The notes below the pieces were generated by a model. It did no database searches and had not been told where the DNA came from. It was given only the letters and a program-made list of their open reading frames with translations. The translations under genes were made by a program, and so were the position numbers. This document shows, piece after piece, positions 27,901 through 36,020 of a DNA stretch of 64,000 nt (position 1 is its first letter; every line of letters begins with the position of its first letter). Source of the DNA: Pontiella desulfatans (lineage in GTDB: Bacteria > Verrucomicrobiota > Kiritimatiellia > Kiritimatiellales > Pontiellaceae); NCBI RefSeq assembly GCF_900890425.1, contig NZ_CAAHFG010000003.1:682001-746000 (forward strand), given 5' to 3'.

Positions 27901-28263
27901 GATCTGAATACCAATACTATTCCCGACTGGTGGGAAACGGATTATTTCGGGCACATCGTCGATAATACGGATGCCGATCTGGATGGCGTGGATAATTATG
28001 GCGAATATGTCGGCGATACGGATCCCACTGATTCCAATTCGGTTTTTTCCGTATCCGCGAGTGTGACCAACGGCGCAGATTTCAGACTGTCCTTTGGAAC
28101 ATCCACGAATCGAAACTATGCCGTTAAATCATCGACCAACCTGATTTCCAAGGTCTGGAACACGGAAACCAATTTGGTGCCCGGGCCGGGCGTTGAAGTG
28201 GAGGTTCCGCTGCCTGCCAAAAAACCAGAGGAGTTTTTCAGGGTTGAGGTGAGTGTTCCATAA
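24967..28263 (+). CDS. Exported right-handed beta-helix protein with DNRLRE module
   Basis: The GTG start at 24967 follows AGAGGG; a short signal peptide precedes DYYVSTNG. Residues about 20-600 form a parallel beta-helix: the entry DYYVSTNG..V.PGG..SAPFASIQ.A, GDSCYIRTGRYHEEI, VWQLFADGEMLIPARWPN, then short N-rich rungs. This architecture occurs in polysaccharide lyases and hydrolases such as PL6-type enzymes. After a GSAPDIGAYEYG linker come two fibronectin-like segments (about 620-815), a DNRLRE carbohydrate-binding-type module (about 820-970) and a C-terminal DLDGVDNYGEYVGDTDP module. It is a paralog of the gene at 28368. An enzymatic role on fucan is possible but unproven; no catalytic residues were assigned. 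Confidence 0.7.
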   Translation: MNRRLKYVLHVSMLCTLSAFSTDYYVSTNGVDVWPGGDFSAPFASIQYAADRMVPGDSCYIRTGRYHEEITVSNTDQLTFSAYSNETVVLDGSMVISNGWTLHSGNIYKTTLNEDVWQLFADGEMLIPARWPNADPNIDLWEQWESDHWAEGRSERNFSPDNPPWDVNGTVYDHPHNGIDLAASGLDISNAIAVLNLGSFRTWTRVVDAHVPGSNMFTHAPVSASGYKDKEHYYFVEGKLELLDAENEWFYDTVTSNLYAWVPGGVTPASLEIRGKHTTYCFSASNCDDLMLSGIDFFAGTFHLDNCLRARVENCELLYPSCTKRMLRNIGAPETTHLDGDDSIVFNCTFAYSDGHGIYVNGDDNTVENCYFHHIDYSVSELPSVMAALYMNGNRNSFRKNTLHSFGASVGYLQDKAATTEYNNFYNGGYKQHDGAMVQVMVANQLNANIGWNWVHDWSRLGIRFDGGGGQGGLIHHSVGWGPNMNSTVYIGNHENNEVYNNSGIYSKSRNEIVVEHGGDPYSHNTNSITRNNIAPRMGGSNSGINDVPGTFDHNWNSQATGADIRTQLRDPDNLDFRPLPGADIVDAGTNVPGVTDGYMGSAPDIGAYEYGDSNYWIAGHQAEQASIPIPPNGTADAKGSASLMWHPALGTLSNHVYLGTSSNAVLNATHVSPEYRGNTVNNIYDPLGLYAQTYYWRIDCVTVTGTVKGAVWSFAASDVSATLPGIINAPAENITEDSAVIGGQITDGGTASQVWVHWWPEAGATNTVNMGVQDYAFDLPLNGLITNTQYYFQAQASNTYGTSWAPTIGSFLTGGAMPPSTKIAVAHLPVLEDSWVQEGNNEGVNHDGETILKVRGTTRFSYLKFDTGNLDGAQFDSARIFIRATQDIPDTSMHSVSNNSWTAPTLVGSNAPVRGAVFDSVTASAGDWVEFDSSSWITGKGVWSVALSTSASGALNWHAEESGNVPYLAVTYFSDTADLNTNTIPDWWETDYFGHIVDNTDADLDGVDNYGEYVGDTDPTDSNSVFSVSASVTNGADFRLSFGTSTNRNYAVKSSTNLISKVWNTETNLVPGPGVEVEVPLPAKKPEEFFRVEVSVP

Positions 28264-28295
28264 GTGCTTACATTGAACGTTTCTTAGCTGTTTTC

Positions 28296-28323
28296 GTCAA
28301 ATTCTCCCGATTTTACGGCATTA
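28296..28323 (+). promoter_or_regulatory. Regulon promoter motif for the beta-helix gene at 28368
   Basis: GTCAAA, 14 nt, CGGCATTA, ending 44 nt before the start. The kinase gene follows only 9 nt after the target gene, so it would be in the same unit. Confidence 0.7.
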
Positions 28324-28367
28324 ACAAAATAGTGTCGCAAAGGTGCAATGAACAAAAGAGGATGCGG

Positions 28368-31300
28368 ATGATACCTGTGAATAAATCCCTTATATTATCG
28401 ATTTTTGCCTGTGCTATGGCTGCGCATGCAACAGACTACTATGTGGCCACAAACGGCAATGACACCGCGAACGGGAAATCCGTAGGGAACGCCTTCGCGA
28501 CGATTCAGAAAGGTATTGATGAAATGTCATCCGGGGATACGCTCTATATCCGCGGTGGGCGCTATCATGAAGAGGTGGGCATTACCAATCGCACCGGCCT
28601 GACGATTGAAGCCTATGCCGGTGAGCAGCCGGTCATCGATGGCACGATTCCAATGGTTGGAACCTGGACGGCAACGAATTTGAATGGGCATTCGGTCTGG
28701 GTGACTTCAGCGAGCGAAGATATCTGGCAGCTTTTTGTGGATGACCGCATGCAGGTGGTGGCGCGCTGGCCGAATGTGACGGTGGGGCATCCGTGCGATC
28801 CGATCCAGCTGAAGGCCAACGGCCATGATCCGGTGGAGAACAGCTGGTGGGATATTGGCACCTGGGGGCAGATGTATAATGTACATAATGATTCCGGGGT
28901 TCTGACCAATCATACCGCTTATCACGACCTGGCCGCTGAGGGGCTTAGTTTTTCGGGGGGCTCGATTATTCTGAATTTCCACTCCGAATCACAGTTTTCG
29001 CGCAACATCCTCACGCATACTGCCGGGAGCAATGCGCTGACCTATGAGCCGGTGGTTAACCCGCACGACAAAGGGGCGGGTCCCTTTCTGATTGAGCATT
29101 TGAACGCGTTGGATCTTCCCGGCGAGTGGTGGTATGACCAAACCTCAGGGCTGGTCTGGTTCTGGCCGGAAGGCGGGCAGGATCCCAACCAGCTCAACAT
29201 TCGTGGAAAATCGATTGATTATGGATTGTCGATTGGTGGATCCAGTTCGGATATCGAAGTGAAAAATATCGACTTCTTTGCCTGCACGGTGAATGCACCG
29301 AACCAGTCATATCTGACGTTTGACGACTGTCTTTTTGACTATCCCACCTGGTTTCCGAGGATGCTGGGGGAACATACCTACAACATGGTCAACGGCGAGG
29401 CCCGCATGCAGCCGCTGGGCGAGGGAACCACCCGCCTGACGGATGGATCGAACCACACCATCAAAAACTGCATTTTCCGATATTCGGATGCGCTGGTCGA
29501 TATGGATGACGGGTTTCAGAATGTGGTGGATAATAATCTGTTTCACCACTGGAGCTTTTCCGGTATGGCCTCCTTTGTGTTGAACATGAATTCGAATCAC
29601 GAAAGTGTGCAGCGCCGAAACACCTTCCATACCAATGGTTCAAAGGTGATGTCCAAGCATTCCAACTGTGATGTGGAGTGGTCGCGTGCGTATTGGTTCG
29701 GCTATTTCCAGAACGATGGAACCGCGTGGCAGTGCAAAGGGGGTAACGGGGCCGGGGGCGGATCAGATGGCGTACGACGACATCATATCTGGCACCATGA
29801 TGCCAAGAAGGTCGGCGGACGCTGGGATGGTAATGCCGGAATCAATGGCACCGACGATCACTTTGTTTCATGGAATGCCGTGGCATCGCTGCTGATCAAA
29901 GGGGACTACCATCGCGTTGTGAATAATACCGGACTCTTCTCTCATGACCCGACCGATAACATGCATAAGATCGACATGGGGTCGGATACGAATGATGTGA
30001 AGAATGGTCACACCATCACCTATAACAATCTTTCCGACAGTATTTCGGCCACACGCAGCGGCTATACGCCGTTGAACGGGAATGCCACCAACAACTGGAA
30101 CGGATATCATCATCCAGACCCGTCCGATACGGCAGACAAGCAACTGCGTGACCCGAAGAATCTCGATTTTCGCCCGCGGGCGGATTCGGATCTGATTGAC
30201 CAGGGTACGGTGGTTCCCGGTCTCAATGAGGATTATATGGGCAGTGCGCCGGATATCGGCGCCTATGAGCATAACTGCACAAACTATTGGATTCCCGGTT
30301 TCCAATCACTGGAAGCCAGTACGCCGGTTCCTCCCAATGGTTCCATAACCGTGAAATCCGATGCCGACCTGATGTGGCTGGCCGGCCGGGATTCGACCTC
30401 ACACAATATTTATTTCGGCACTATTTCGGGAGCTCTCACGTTCAGCACCAATCAGGTGAACAATATTTTTGAGCCGGGTGAACTGGTGGAGGGGCAGACC
30501 TATTTCTGGCGGATTGACGAAGTGACGCCGACGGGAACCGTGGTTGGCACCGAATGGAGTTTCACACCGGGAACCGAGCTGACGACCGTTTATCAAAGCT
30601 TTACTCCGATTGCCGATACGTATGCGCACTATGATGCCAGCAATGCAACCTATGCCACACAGAATTTCGGCACTGATACCTCGATCAAGTTTACCAGTTA
30701 TAATAATGGAGACGTTAGGAAACACGGTTACATGATGTTTGATGTCAATGTGACCGGCCAGGTGGTTTCGGCTACGTTGAACCTGCATAACCCCAATGGC
30801 GGAACGGTAGGGGGGCTGGGGGTTTATGCTATGACCAATGCCGCGTGGGGTGAGTCTACACTCACCTGGAATAACCGTCCGGAAATTGATGGGCCTATTC
30901 TGGACAGTAAGGATATTAAAACCGGGTGGAGCTCGTTTTTTGTCGGGGAAGGCGTATCCACCGGCCTGGTGTCATTTGGACTGATTAAGGAACTGGGTAA
31001 CGGAAACCGGGCCATTTCCAGTTCGGAAACCACCAACAGTCCGGTGCTGATCGTTGAATATGCCGCGGACCTTCCTGATCTTCCGGCGATGCCTCAGAAT
31101 TTAACCGCGCTCGGTGGTCCGGGGAATATTGCACTGAGTTGGGATGCGAGTCCGGAAACCTATGTGATGGGTTATGATGTTTACCGAACCGATTATATTG
31201 AAGATGACTTTGTTAAGATCAATGCGTCGCTGGTGACCTCCGCTGTTTATGTGGATACGGCCGTCATTCCGGGGCAGATTTATTACTATAAAGTCCGGGC

Positions 31301-33047
31301 AGTGGATCAGTATGGACGGCAGTCGTACGGTACGCCATGGGCGGATGCCGTGCCGCAGACACAGGGAGGAAATACACCGCCCATATTCACCTCCAACCCG
31401 GTTGTGAAATCCGTGGGCGGTCAGGATTCATCATACAGCGGTAACCTGGCGGACAATGCCGTGGATTTAGATGGTGATTCATTACTGTTCAGCAAGCTTT
31501 CCGGTCCATCGTGGTTGAACGTGGCGACCAACGGGGTGCTGTCAGGAATGCCGGGCAACGATGATGTGGGGCTGAATAGCTGGCAGGTTGAGGTAAGCGA
31601 TGGCGAGGATGCCAATACGGCCACACTTCGGATCACCGTAATCAATGTGAACGACGCTCCGGTGTTTAATGCTGATCCAATCATTGGAACTGACGGCATT
31701 GTTGGAGAGGACTATATGGATACCCTTGCAGATGATGCCGATGATATGGACGGGGATACGCTGACCTTCTCTAAACTGTCCGGGCCCTCCTGGTTGAGTG
31801 TGGCGGCCAATGGGGAACTTTCCGGAATGCCCGATGCTGCCGGCCTGAATATTTTCAATGTGCAGGTTTCTGATGGCAACGGTGGAAGTGATACGGCAAT
31901 ACTTCATATTGACGTGGCCGCCGAACCTCCAGCAGGCGAGCTGCTCGCCTATGAGGGGTTTGAATATGAGGCTGGCACGAAGATTCATGGCCTTAATGGA
32001 GGGTTAGGATTCAGCAATGTCTGGGTCAGCAGCCAGAATGGATTGTCGGATGATCACTTCACCATTGTGTCGGACGGTGACAGTTGGGGCGATCTGGCGG
32101 TTTCAAGTAACCGGCTTCAACGGGTTTCGCCCGGAGGAAAAGAATCGTTATCCCGCGTGCTGTCCGGCGATCTGGGAGCTACGAACCTTTGGTTCAGCGT
32201 GCTTTGGCGTCCGAATGAAAATGAAGGATTCGCCATTGGGTCAGGAGCCTTACAGGAAGATGGTAGCCCACCCGATAATATTAATGGTGATGTTGGTTTC
32301 GGTTTCACCAATGCCGATAATCTGAATGCATTAGCGTGTATCTGGGATGCATCCGGCCGCCACGAATCCAGCGGTTCTATTTCCATCAGCCAGAATACTC
32401 CGGTGCTCGTGGCGGGGTATATCGAGTTCAATGTCGGAACCTCGGGAGAGGACCGGTTGTCATTATATCCGGTTTCGACCAACCTTACATTGGGATCAGC
32501 AATTACCGTTGAGTTGGATGTCGATGAAAGCACATTGAATACACTCACCATTGAAACCCAGGCGGGGCCGGGTTATGACGAAATTCGAATCGGCCGAACG
32601 GTTGACGATGTGCTTCCGGACAGTTCAGAGCCTCCGGCGCCTGTACCGGCGTATGACACGTGGAGCGATGAATTTGGACTGGTGGGTGCGGAGACGAATT
32701 ATTTTGCCCAAACCGATACCGATGGCATGAATCAGTTGCTGGAATACGGTCTGGGCGGCAATCCGACCAATGACGATGCTGATGCCGTTATGCCGGCGTC
32801 TTCAATGATTGAGATTGGCGGAACAAACTGGATGGAATATGTCTATCGCCGGCGCACCGATGCCGACAGCCGCGGACTGGCCTATTGGCTGGAGCGGAGC
32901 ACAAATCTTGTTTCCAATATTTGGAACACCAATGGATATATGGAAGTCGGTACAGGAAGCCTCGAGCCGGGATTTGAATCCGTAACCAACCGGGTGCAGG
33001 CCGATGACGGTGAGCAGTATATTCGCCTGCGCATCTCTATTGAATAG
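28368..33047 (+). CDS. Giant exported beta-helix, DNRLRE, cadherin-like and LamG-like protein
   Basis: AGAGG at 28357-28361 supports ATG 28368 over the upstream GTG. After a signal peptide (ending MAAHA) comes a parallel beta-helix of about 600 residues much like that of the gene at 24967 (DYYVATNGNDT, GDTLYIRGGRYHEEV, WQLFVDDRMQVVARWPN). Next are a DNRLRE module (about 745-900), a fibronectin type III domain (about 910-1005), two cadherin/putative-Ig repeats (NTPPIFTSNPV, LSGMPGNDD; then DAPVFNADPI, LSGMPDAAG), and a LamG-like domain opening LLAYEGFEYEAG that recurs in three other proteins here. The end is a Verrucomicrobia-type EYGLGGNP module. A cell-surface or secreted glycan-binding or -cleaving role is inferred. 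The kinase gene starts 9 nt downstream. Confidence 0.7.
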   Translation: MIPVNKSLILSIFACAMAAHATDYYVATNGNDTANGKSVGNAFATIQKGIDEMSSGDTLYIRGGRYHEEVGITNRTGLTIEAYAGEQPVIDGTIPMVGTWTATNLNGHSVWVTSASEDIWQLFVDDRMQVVARWPNVTVGHPCDPIQLKANGHDPVENSWWDIGTWGQMYNVHNDSGVLTNHTAYHDLAAEGLSFSGGSIILNFHSESQFSRNILTHTAGSNALTYEPVVNPHDKGAGPFLIEHLNALDLPGEWWYDQTSGLVWFWPEGGQDPNQLNIRGKSIDYGLSIGGSSSDIEVKNIDFFACTVNAPNQSYLTFDDCLFDYPTWFPRMLGEHTYNMVNGEARMQPLGEGTTRLTDGSNHTIKNCIFRYSDALVDMDDGFQNVVDNNLFHHWSFSGMASFVLNMNSNHESVQRRNTFHTNGSKVMSKHSNCDVEWSRAYWFGYFQNDGTAWQCKGGNGAGGGSDGVRRHHIWHHDAKKVGGRWDGNAGINGTDDHFVSWNAVASLLIKGDYHRVVNNTGLFSHDPTDNMHKIDMGSDTNDVKNGHTITYNNLSDSISATRSGYTPLNGNATNNWNGYHHPDPSDTADKQLRDPKNLDFRPRADSDLIDQGTVVPGLNEDYMGSAPDIGAYEHNCTNYWIPGFQSLEASTPVPPNGSITVKSDADLMWLAGRDSTSHNIYFGTISGALTFSTNQVNNIFEPGELVEGQTYFWRIDEVTPTGTVVGTEWSFTPGTELTTVYQSFTPIADTYAHYDASNATYATQNFGTDTSIKFTSYNNGDVRKHGYMMFDVNVTGQVVSATLNLHNPNGGTVGGLGVYAMTNAAWGESTLTWNNRPEIDGPILDSKDIKTGWSSFFVGEGVSTGLVSFGLIKELGNGNRAISSSETTNSPVLIVEYAADLPDLPAMPQNLTALGGPGNIALSWDASPETYVMGYDVYRTDYIEDDFVKINASLVTSAVYVDTAVIPGQIYYYKVRAVDQYGRQSYGTPWADAVPQTQGGNTPPIFTSNPVVKSVGGQDSSYSGNLADNAVDLDGDSLLFSKLSGPSWLNVATNGVLSGMPGNDDVGLNSWQVEVSDGEDANTATLRITVINVNDAPVFNADPIIGTDGIVGEDYMDTLADDADDMDGDTLTFSKLSGPSWLSVAANGELSGMPDAAGLNIFNVQVSDGNGGSDTAILHIDVAAEPPAGELLAYEGFEYEAGTKIHGLNGGLGFSNVWVSSQNGLSDDHFTIVSDGDSWGDLAVSSNRLQRVSPGGKESLSRVLSGDLGATNLWFSVLWRPNENEGFAIGSGALQEDGSPPDNINGDVGFGFTNADNLNALACIWDASGRHESSGSISISQNTPVLVAGYIEFNVGTSGEDRLSLYPVSTNLTLGSAITVELDVDESTLNTLTIETQAGPGYDEIRIGRTVDDVLPDSSEPPAPVPAYDTWSDEFGLVGAETNYFAQTDTDGMNQLLEYGLGGNPTNDDADAVMPASSMIEIGGTNWMEYVYRRRTDADSRGLAYWLERSTNLVSNIWNTNGYMEVGTGSLEPGFESVTNRVQADDGEQYIRLRISIE

Positions 33048-33056
33048 CGGTGTGAA

Positions 33057-35141
33057 ATGCGCGAAACTCCCGAAATGAGCGATGACTATTCAGAGCTTGA
33101 ACAGGAATTAACGGATCGGCTGCCCGACCTGGAATCGCTGTATGAAGATTCCGGGGATATGGAGGGTGCAGAGCAGACGTATCTTCTTCCTATCCTGAAC
33201 TCGTTGCGCGAAGCCCACGGGCATTATACGGATGAAACCTTTGTCAGCGCGGGCGGAGAAAAGCGTATCTACAAAGTGCGTGATTTGCATACCGACCGTA
33301 TGGTGGCGCTGGCCAAACCGCTGGAGGATGCAACAGAAGAGCAGAAAGAGCAGTTTCTCCGTGAAGGCCGGTTGACGGCTTGCCTGCAGCATCCCAACAT
33401 TCTTTCCATTCACGATGAGGGGCTCGATGAAAACGGCGATCCGTTTTTCACCATGGAATATGTTCATGGCGATACGCTGAAGACCATTATCCGAAGGATT
33501 CAGCGGGGTGATGAGGATTATGTGAAGCGCTTTCCGCTGTCCCGTCTGCTGGAGCTTTTCGTTAAAATCTGTGATGGAATCGCCTATGCCCATTCCAGAG
33601 GGGTCCTTCATCTGGATATTAAGCCTGCAAATATTTTTGTCGGTCCTTACGGTGAGGCGTTGTTGTGTGATTGGGGGTTGGCCAAAATTATCCGGTCGGA
33701 TGATGGATTGGATACTGATGAATTGCCCGCTGAGGAATTGCCGAACGGAGATATACTCAATGATCTGACCCGGCATGGGGTAGTAAAGGGAACACCGGGG
33801 TTTATGGCTCCGGAGCAAGTGAAACCCGGTCAACAGATATCGGCACAGACCGATGTGTATTCGCTGGGAGCCCTTCTGTATTTTATTCTTATTTTTCGAC
33901 CGCCGGTCTCCGGCACGTCCATGACGGAGGTCGCTGAACGCACCCTTGCGGGGAATATTATTGCCCCATCCCGAGCCTTGAAGGGGCGTTCGATTGCCAG
34001 TGGGCTTGAGGCGGTTGTGATGAAAGCGTTATCGCTGAAGCCGGAAGATCGTTATGTCAGTGTGCAGGCCTTCCGTGATGAACTCGACCGCTACCTGATG
34101 GGGTTTGCCACCAAGGCCCAGGATGCGGGCTGGCTGATGCAGCTGTGGCTGTTGATCAAACGCCGGAAGTTTGCTTTTCGTGTCGCGGTAATATCTTCCA
34201 TTCTTCTGTTGCTGCTGGGGGTTGGTGCGTTCGTCCGGGTGGTGGGGGAAAAACGACAGGCCGAAGCGGCCCGGAGCGAAGCGGAGGAAAACCTCAGGTT
34301 GTATAAAGAGGAAACAGAAGTTTCGCGCACCCTTTCAGACAGTATCCGGGCGACTGCATTGGATTTTATAAATGATGAAGATTTCCTGAATGCACCGGGA
34401 AAGATTAAGTCCATTAACAGTCACCTTCTGCAGGAAACTGATCCTGAAAATCGGCAGGTCATGCTCGAATATTTGGCTATGCTGCATTTTGTGGTGCAGG
34501 ATTTTAGACAGGCCGCGGCATGTTTTGATCAGATCACCGTGAGCCAGCGGTATGAGGCTTGTCGGGATCTGGCGAAACAATATGGAGCAAATAAAACCGA
34601 CGAGGAATGGCTGAGTGCCACTGAAATGGTATCTTTGCTCAATGAACTTAAACGCCATATCCGGAACGTGGCCTACTATATGGCCTATTACTATTTCAGC
34701 GAACACCCGAGGATGCCGGCAGAGGAGTTGCTGCCGGTGGTTGAGGTCATGCTGGATACGCTCAATAATCTTTCCTATACTGAAAAATCCATGAACAGCC
34801 TGGAGCTGGTTTCCGGTGAGCAAGGATTGCATCTGTCTCTTGCGGGAAAACCCTATTCCGTCTTTATTATGCCTATTCCGGTAACGATTAGGCAGGCCAA
34901 CGTCTTGCGGCCTCTTAAATTGCATTCGCTGGATTTAAGCGATTCTGGACTGAACGATCTTGAACGGATCAGCGGCATGTTGGTCGACGAGCTGAATATT
35001 GCCGGTCTTAAAACCATTCCATCCTTTAAATTCTATGTCTTTGACCGGCTCAAGGTGAAAAAGGTTTTCCATACGTTGGATCACCCCGATAAATATCTCA
35101 GGAAACATGCGCCGGATGTGGAGTTTATCCGGGTGGATTAG
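33057..35141 (+). CDS. Membrane-anchored Hanks-type Ser/Thr protein kinase
   Basis: Cytoplasmic kinase domain at about residues 60-355: degenerate Gly loop (SAGGEKRIYKV), Lys87 (VALAKP), catalytic loop H185-L-D187-I-K-P-A-N (HLD instead of HRD), metal loop D205-W-G instead of DFG, and GTPGFMAPE. HLD and DWG variants are common in planctomycete and Verrucomicrobia kinases and compatible with activity. One membrane helix (about 372-397, rich in I/L/V) follows RRRK-type positive residues, then about 300 residues outside with a coiled-coil start (EAARSEAEENLRLYKEE) and helical, TPR-like sequence. It starts 9 nt after the beta-helix gene, so the two are probably co-transcribed, and it converges on a sigma-factor gene. 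Sensing of surface status and control of that sigma factor is a hypothesis. Confidence 0.88.
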   Translation: MRETPEMSDDYSELEQELTDRLPDLESLYEDSGDMEGAEQTYLLPILNSLREAHGHYTDETFVSAGGEKRIYKVRDLHTDRMVALAKPLEDATEEQKEQFLREGRLTACLQHPNILSIHDEGLDENGDPFFTMEYVHGDTLKTIIRRIQRGDEDYVKRFPLSRLLELFVKICDGIAYAHSRGVLHLDIKPANIFVGPYGEALLCDWGLAKIIRSDDGLDTDELPAEELPNGDILNDLTRHGVVKGTPGFMAPEQVKPGQQISAQTDVYSLGALLYFILIFRPPVSGTSMTEVAERTLAGNIIAPSRALKGRSIASGLEAVVMKALSLKPEDRYVSVQAFRDELDRYLMGFATKAQDAGWLMQLWLLIKRRKFAFRVAVISSILLLLLGVGAFVRVVGEKRQAEAARSEAEENLRLYKEETEVSRTLSDSIRATALDFINDEDFLNAPGKIKSINSHLLQETDPENRQVMLEYLAMLHFVVQDFRQAAACFDQITVSQRYEACRDLAKQYGANKTDEEWLSATEMVSLLNELKRHIRNVAYYMAYYYFSEHPRMPAEELLPVVEVMLDTLNNLSYTEKSMNSLELVSGEQGLHLSLAGKPYSVFIMPIPVTIRQANVLRPLKLHSLDLSDSGLNDLERISGMLVDELNIAGLKTIPSFKFYVFDRLKVKKVFHTLDHPDKYLRKHAPDVEFIRVD

Positions 35142-35233
35142 GTAGGGCTCGCTCTCCGAGCGCGCCTCTCGGTGGAACAGCTCTGCGCTTGTGCGGTGCG
35201 GCAGGGCGGACGGCTCGGAGAGCCATCCCTACC
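35141..35233. repeat. Palindromic extragenic repeat between convergent genes
   Basis: The arms 35141-35161 and 35213-35233 are inverted copies (18 of 21 matching). Each arm contains its own small hairpin around TCC, with different but self-complementary stems: CGCTC/GAGCG on the left, GGCTC/GAGCC on the right. It lies between the convergent kinase and sigma genes and may also end transcription from both sides. Related elements occur near 42.8, 48.0 and 52.0 kb. Confidence 0.7.
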
Positions 35234-35238
35234 TCTCT

Positions 35239-35889
35239 CTACTCCAAATCCTGTTTCAGAAACTCCAGTTCGGTATTAAAGCGGGTTTTGACGCGCGACT
35301 TGAGTGTGTTGACGGTGCTTTCCGAAAGTCCCGTGCGCGACATCACTTCTTCGGTGCTCCATCCCTGAATGCAGAGGCGGAAAACCTCGATGGCATTTTT
35401 TGAAAAGAGGGACTCTATGTTTTTCAAGGCCAGGTTGGTGAGATGGATACGCCATTCCTGATCGGCAATTTTATCGATCTCCGGCAGGCGGATATTGTCG
35501 AGGTAGCTCAGCGTGGAATCCGCTGCTGCTTTTTCCTCGCGGGCAACACGGCGCTGACTGGAACGGATAAACTGCAGCACTTCGTTTTTGGTGATGGTGC
35601 TGAGGTATCCCCGGAAACTGGTAATGCGTTCCAGTTCAATGTTTGGAAGTTTTTCCCAGAGTTTAATCATGATATTCTGGTGGATGTCCTGCGCATCAGC
35701 CTCTGATATATTCATATTCCGAATTACGGCATACACATACCGCCGGTAGATTTCGATGAATTCTTCCCAAGCCCGCTCATTCTGCTGGTTCTGTACCCGC
35801 GCGATGAGGGTTTTACGAGTGGCGTATTGGTCGTTCTGGCCGTTTTTCATGTCATCCATCATACCCATGAAACGCCGGAAAGCAGACAT
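35239..35889 (-). CDS. Sigma-70 family RNA polymerase sigma factor (ECF-like)
   Basis: A 216-residue protein with region 2 at about 35-110 (RAWEEFIEIYRRYVYAVIR, EADAQDIHQNIMIKLWEKL, FRGYLSTITKNEVLQFIR) and region 4 at about 150-210 (KNAIEVFRLCIQGWSTEEVM, then the helix-turn-helix GLSESTVNTLKSRVKTRF). There is no region 3, as in ECF factors, and no anti-sigma gene follows; instead a Ser/Thr kinase gene is convergent, as in ECF groups regulated by phosphorylation. Its start region faces the gene at 36021, which has a copy of the shared RTCAAA-N14-CGGCATTA motif. Directing that regulon is inferred. The start at ATG 35889 is the longest; in-frame Met codons follow. Confidence 0.88.
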   Translation of the reverse strand: MSAFRRFMGMMDDMKNGQNDQYATRKTLIARVQNQQNERAWEEFIEIYRRYVYAVIRNMNISEADAQDIHQNIMIKLWEKLPNIELERITSFRGYLSTITKNEVLQFIRSSQRRVAREEKAAADSTLSYLDNIRLPEIDKIADQEWRIHLTNLALKNIESLFSKNAIEVFRLCIQGWSTEEVMSRTGLSESTVNTLKSRVKTRFNTELEFLKQDLE

Positions 35890-35922
35890 TTTTTTATGAA
35901 ATGCATTTTTTTTGTAAAAAAC

Positions 35923-35950
35923 ATCAAAATCAGCATTTTGTACGGCATTA
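35923..35950 (+). promoter_or_regulatory. Regulon promoter motif for the exported protein at 36021
   Basis: ATCAAA, 14 nt, CGGCATTA, preceded by an A-tract (UP-element-like) and ending 70 nt before the start. It lies in the divergent space with the sigma-factor gene. Confidence 0.75.
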
Positions 35951-36020
35951 CCTGAGATGAAGGCGGTTCATACCGCATTCCCCATACAGCGTGTAATAAA
36001 GCATAAACAGGAGAGTAAGC

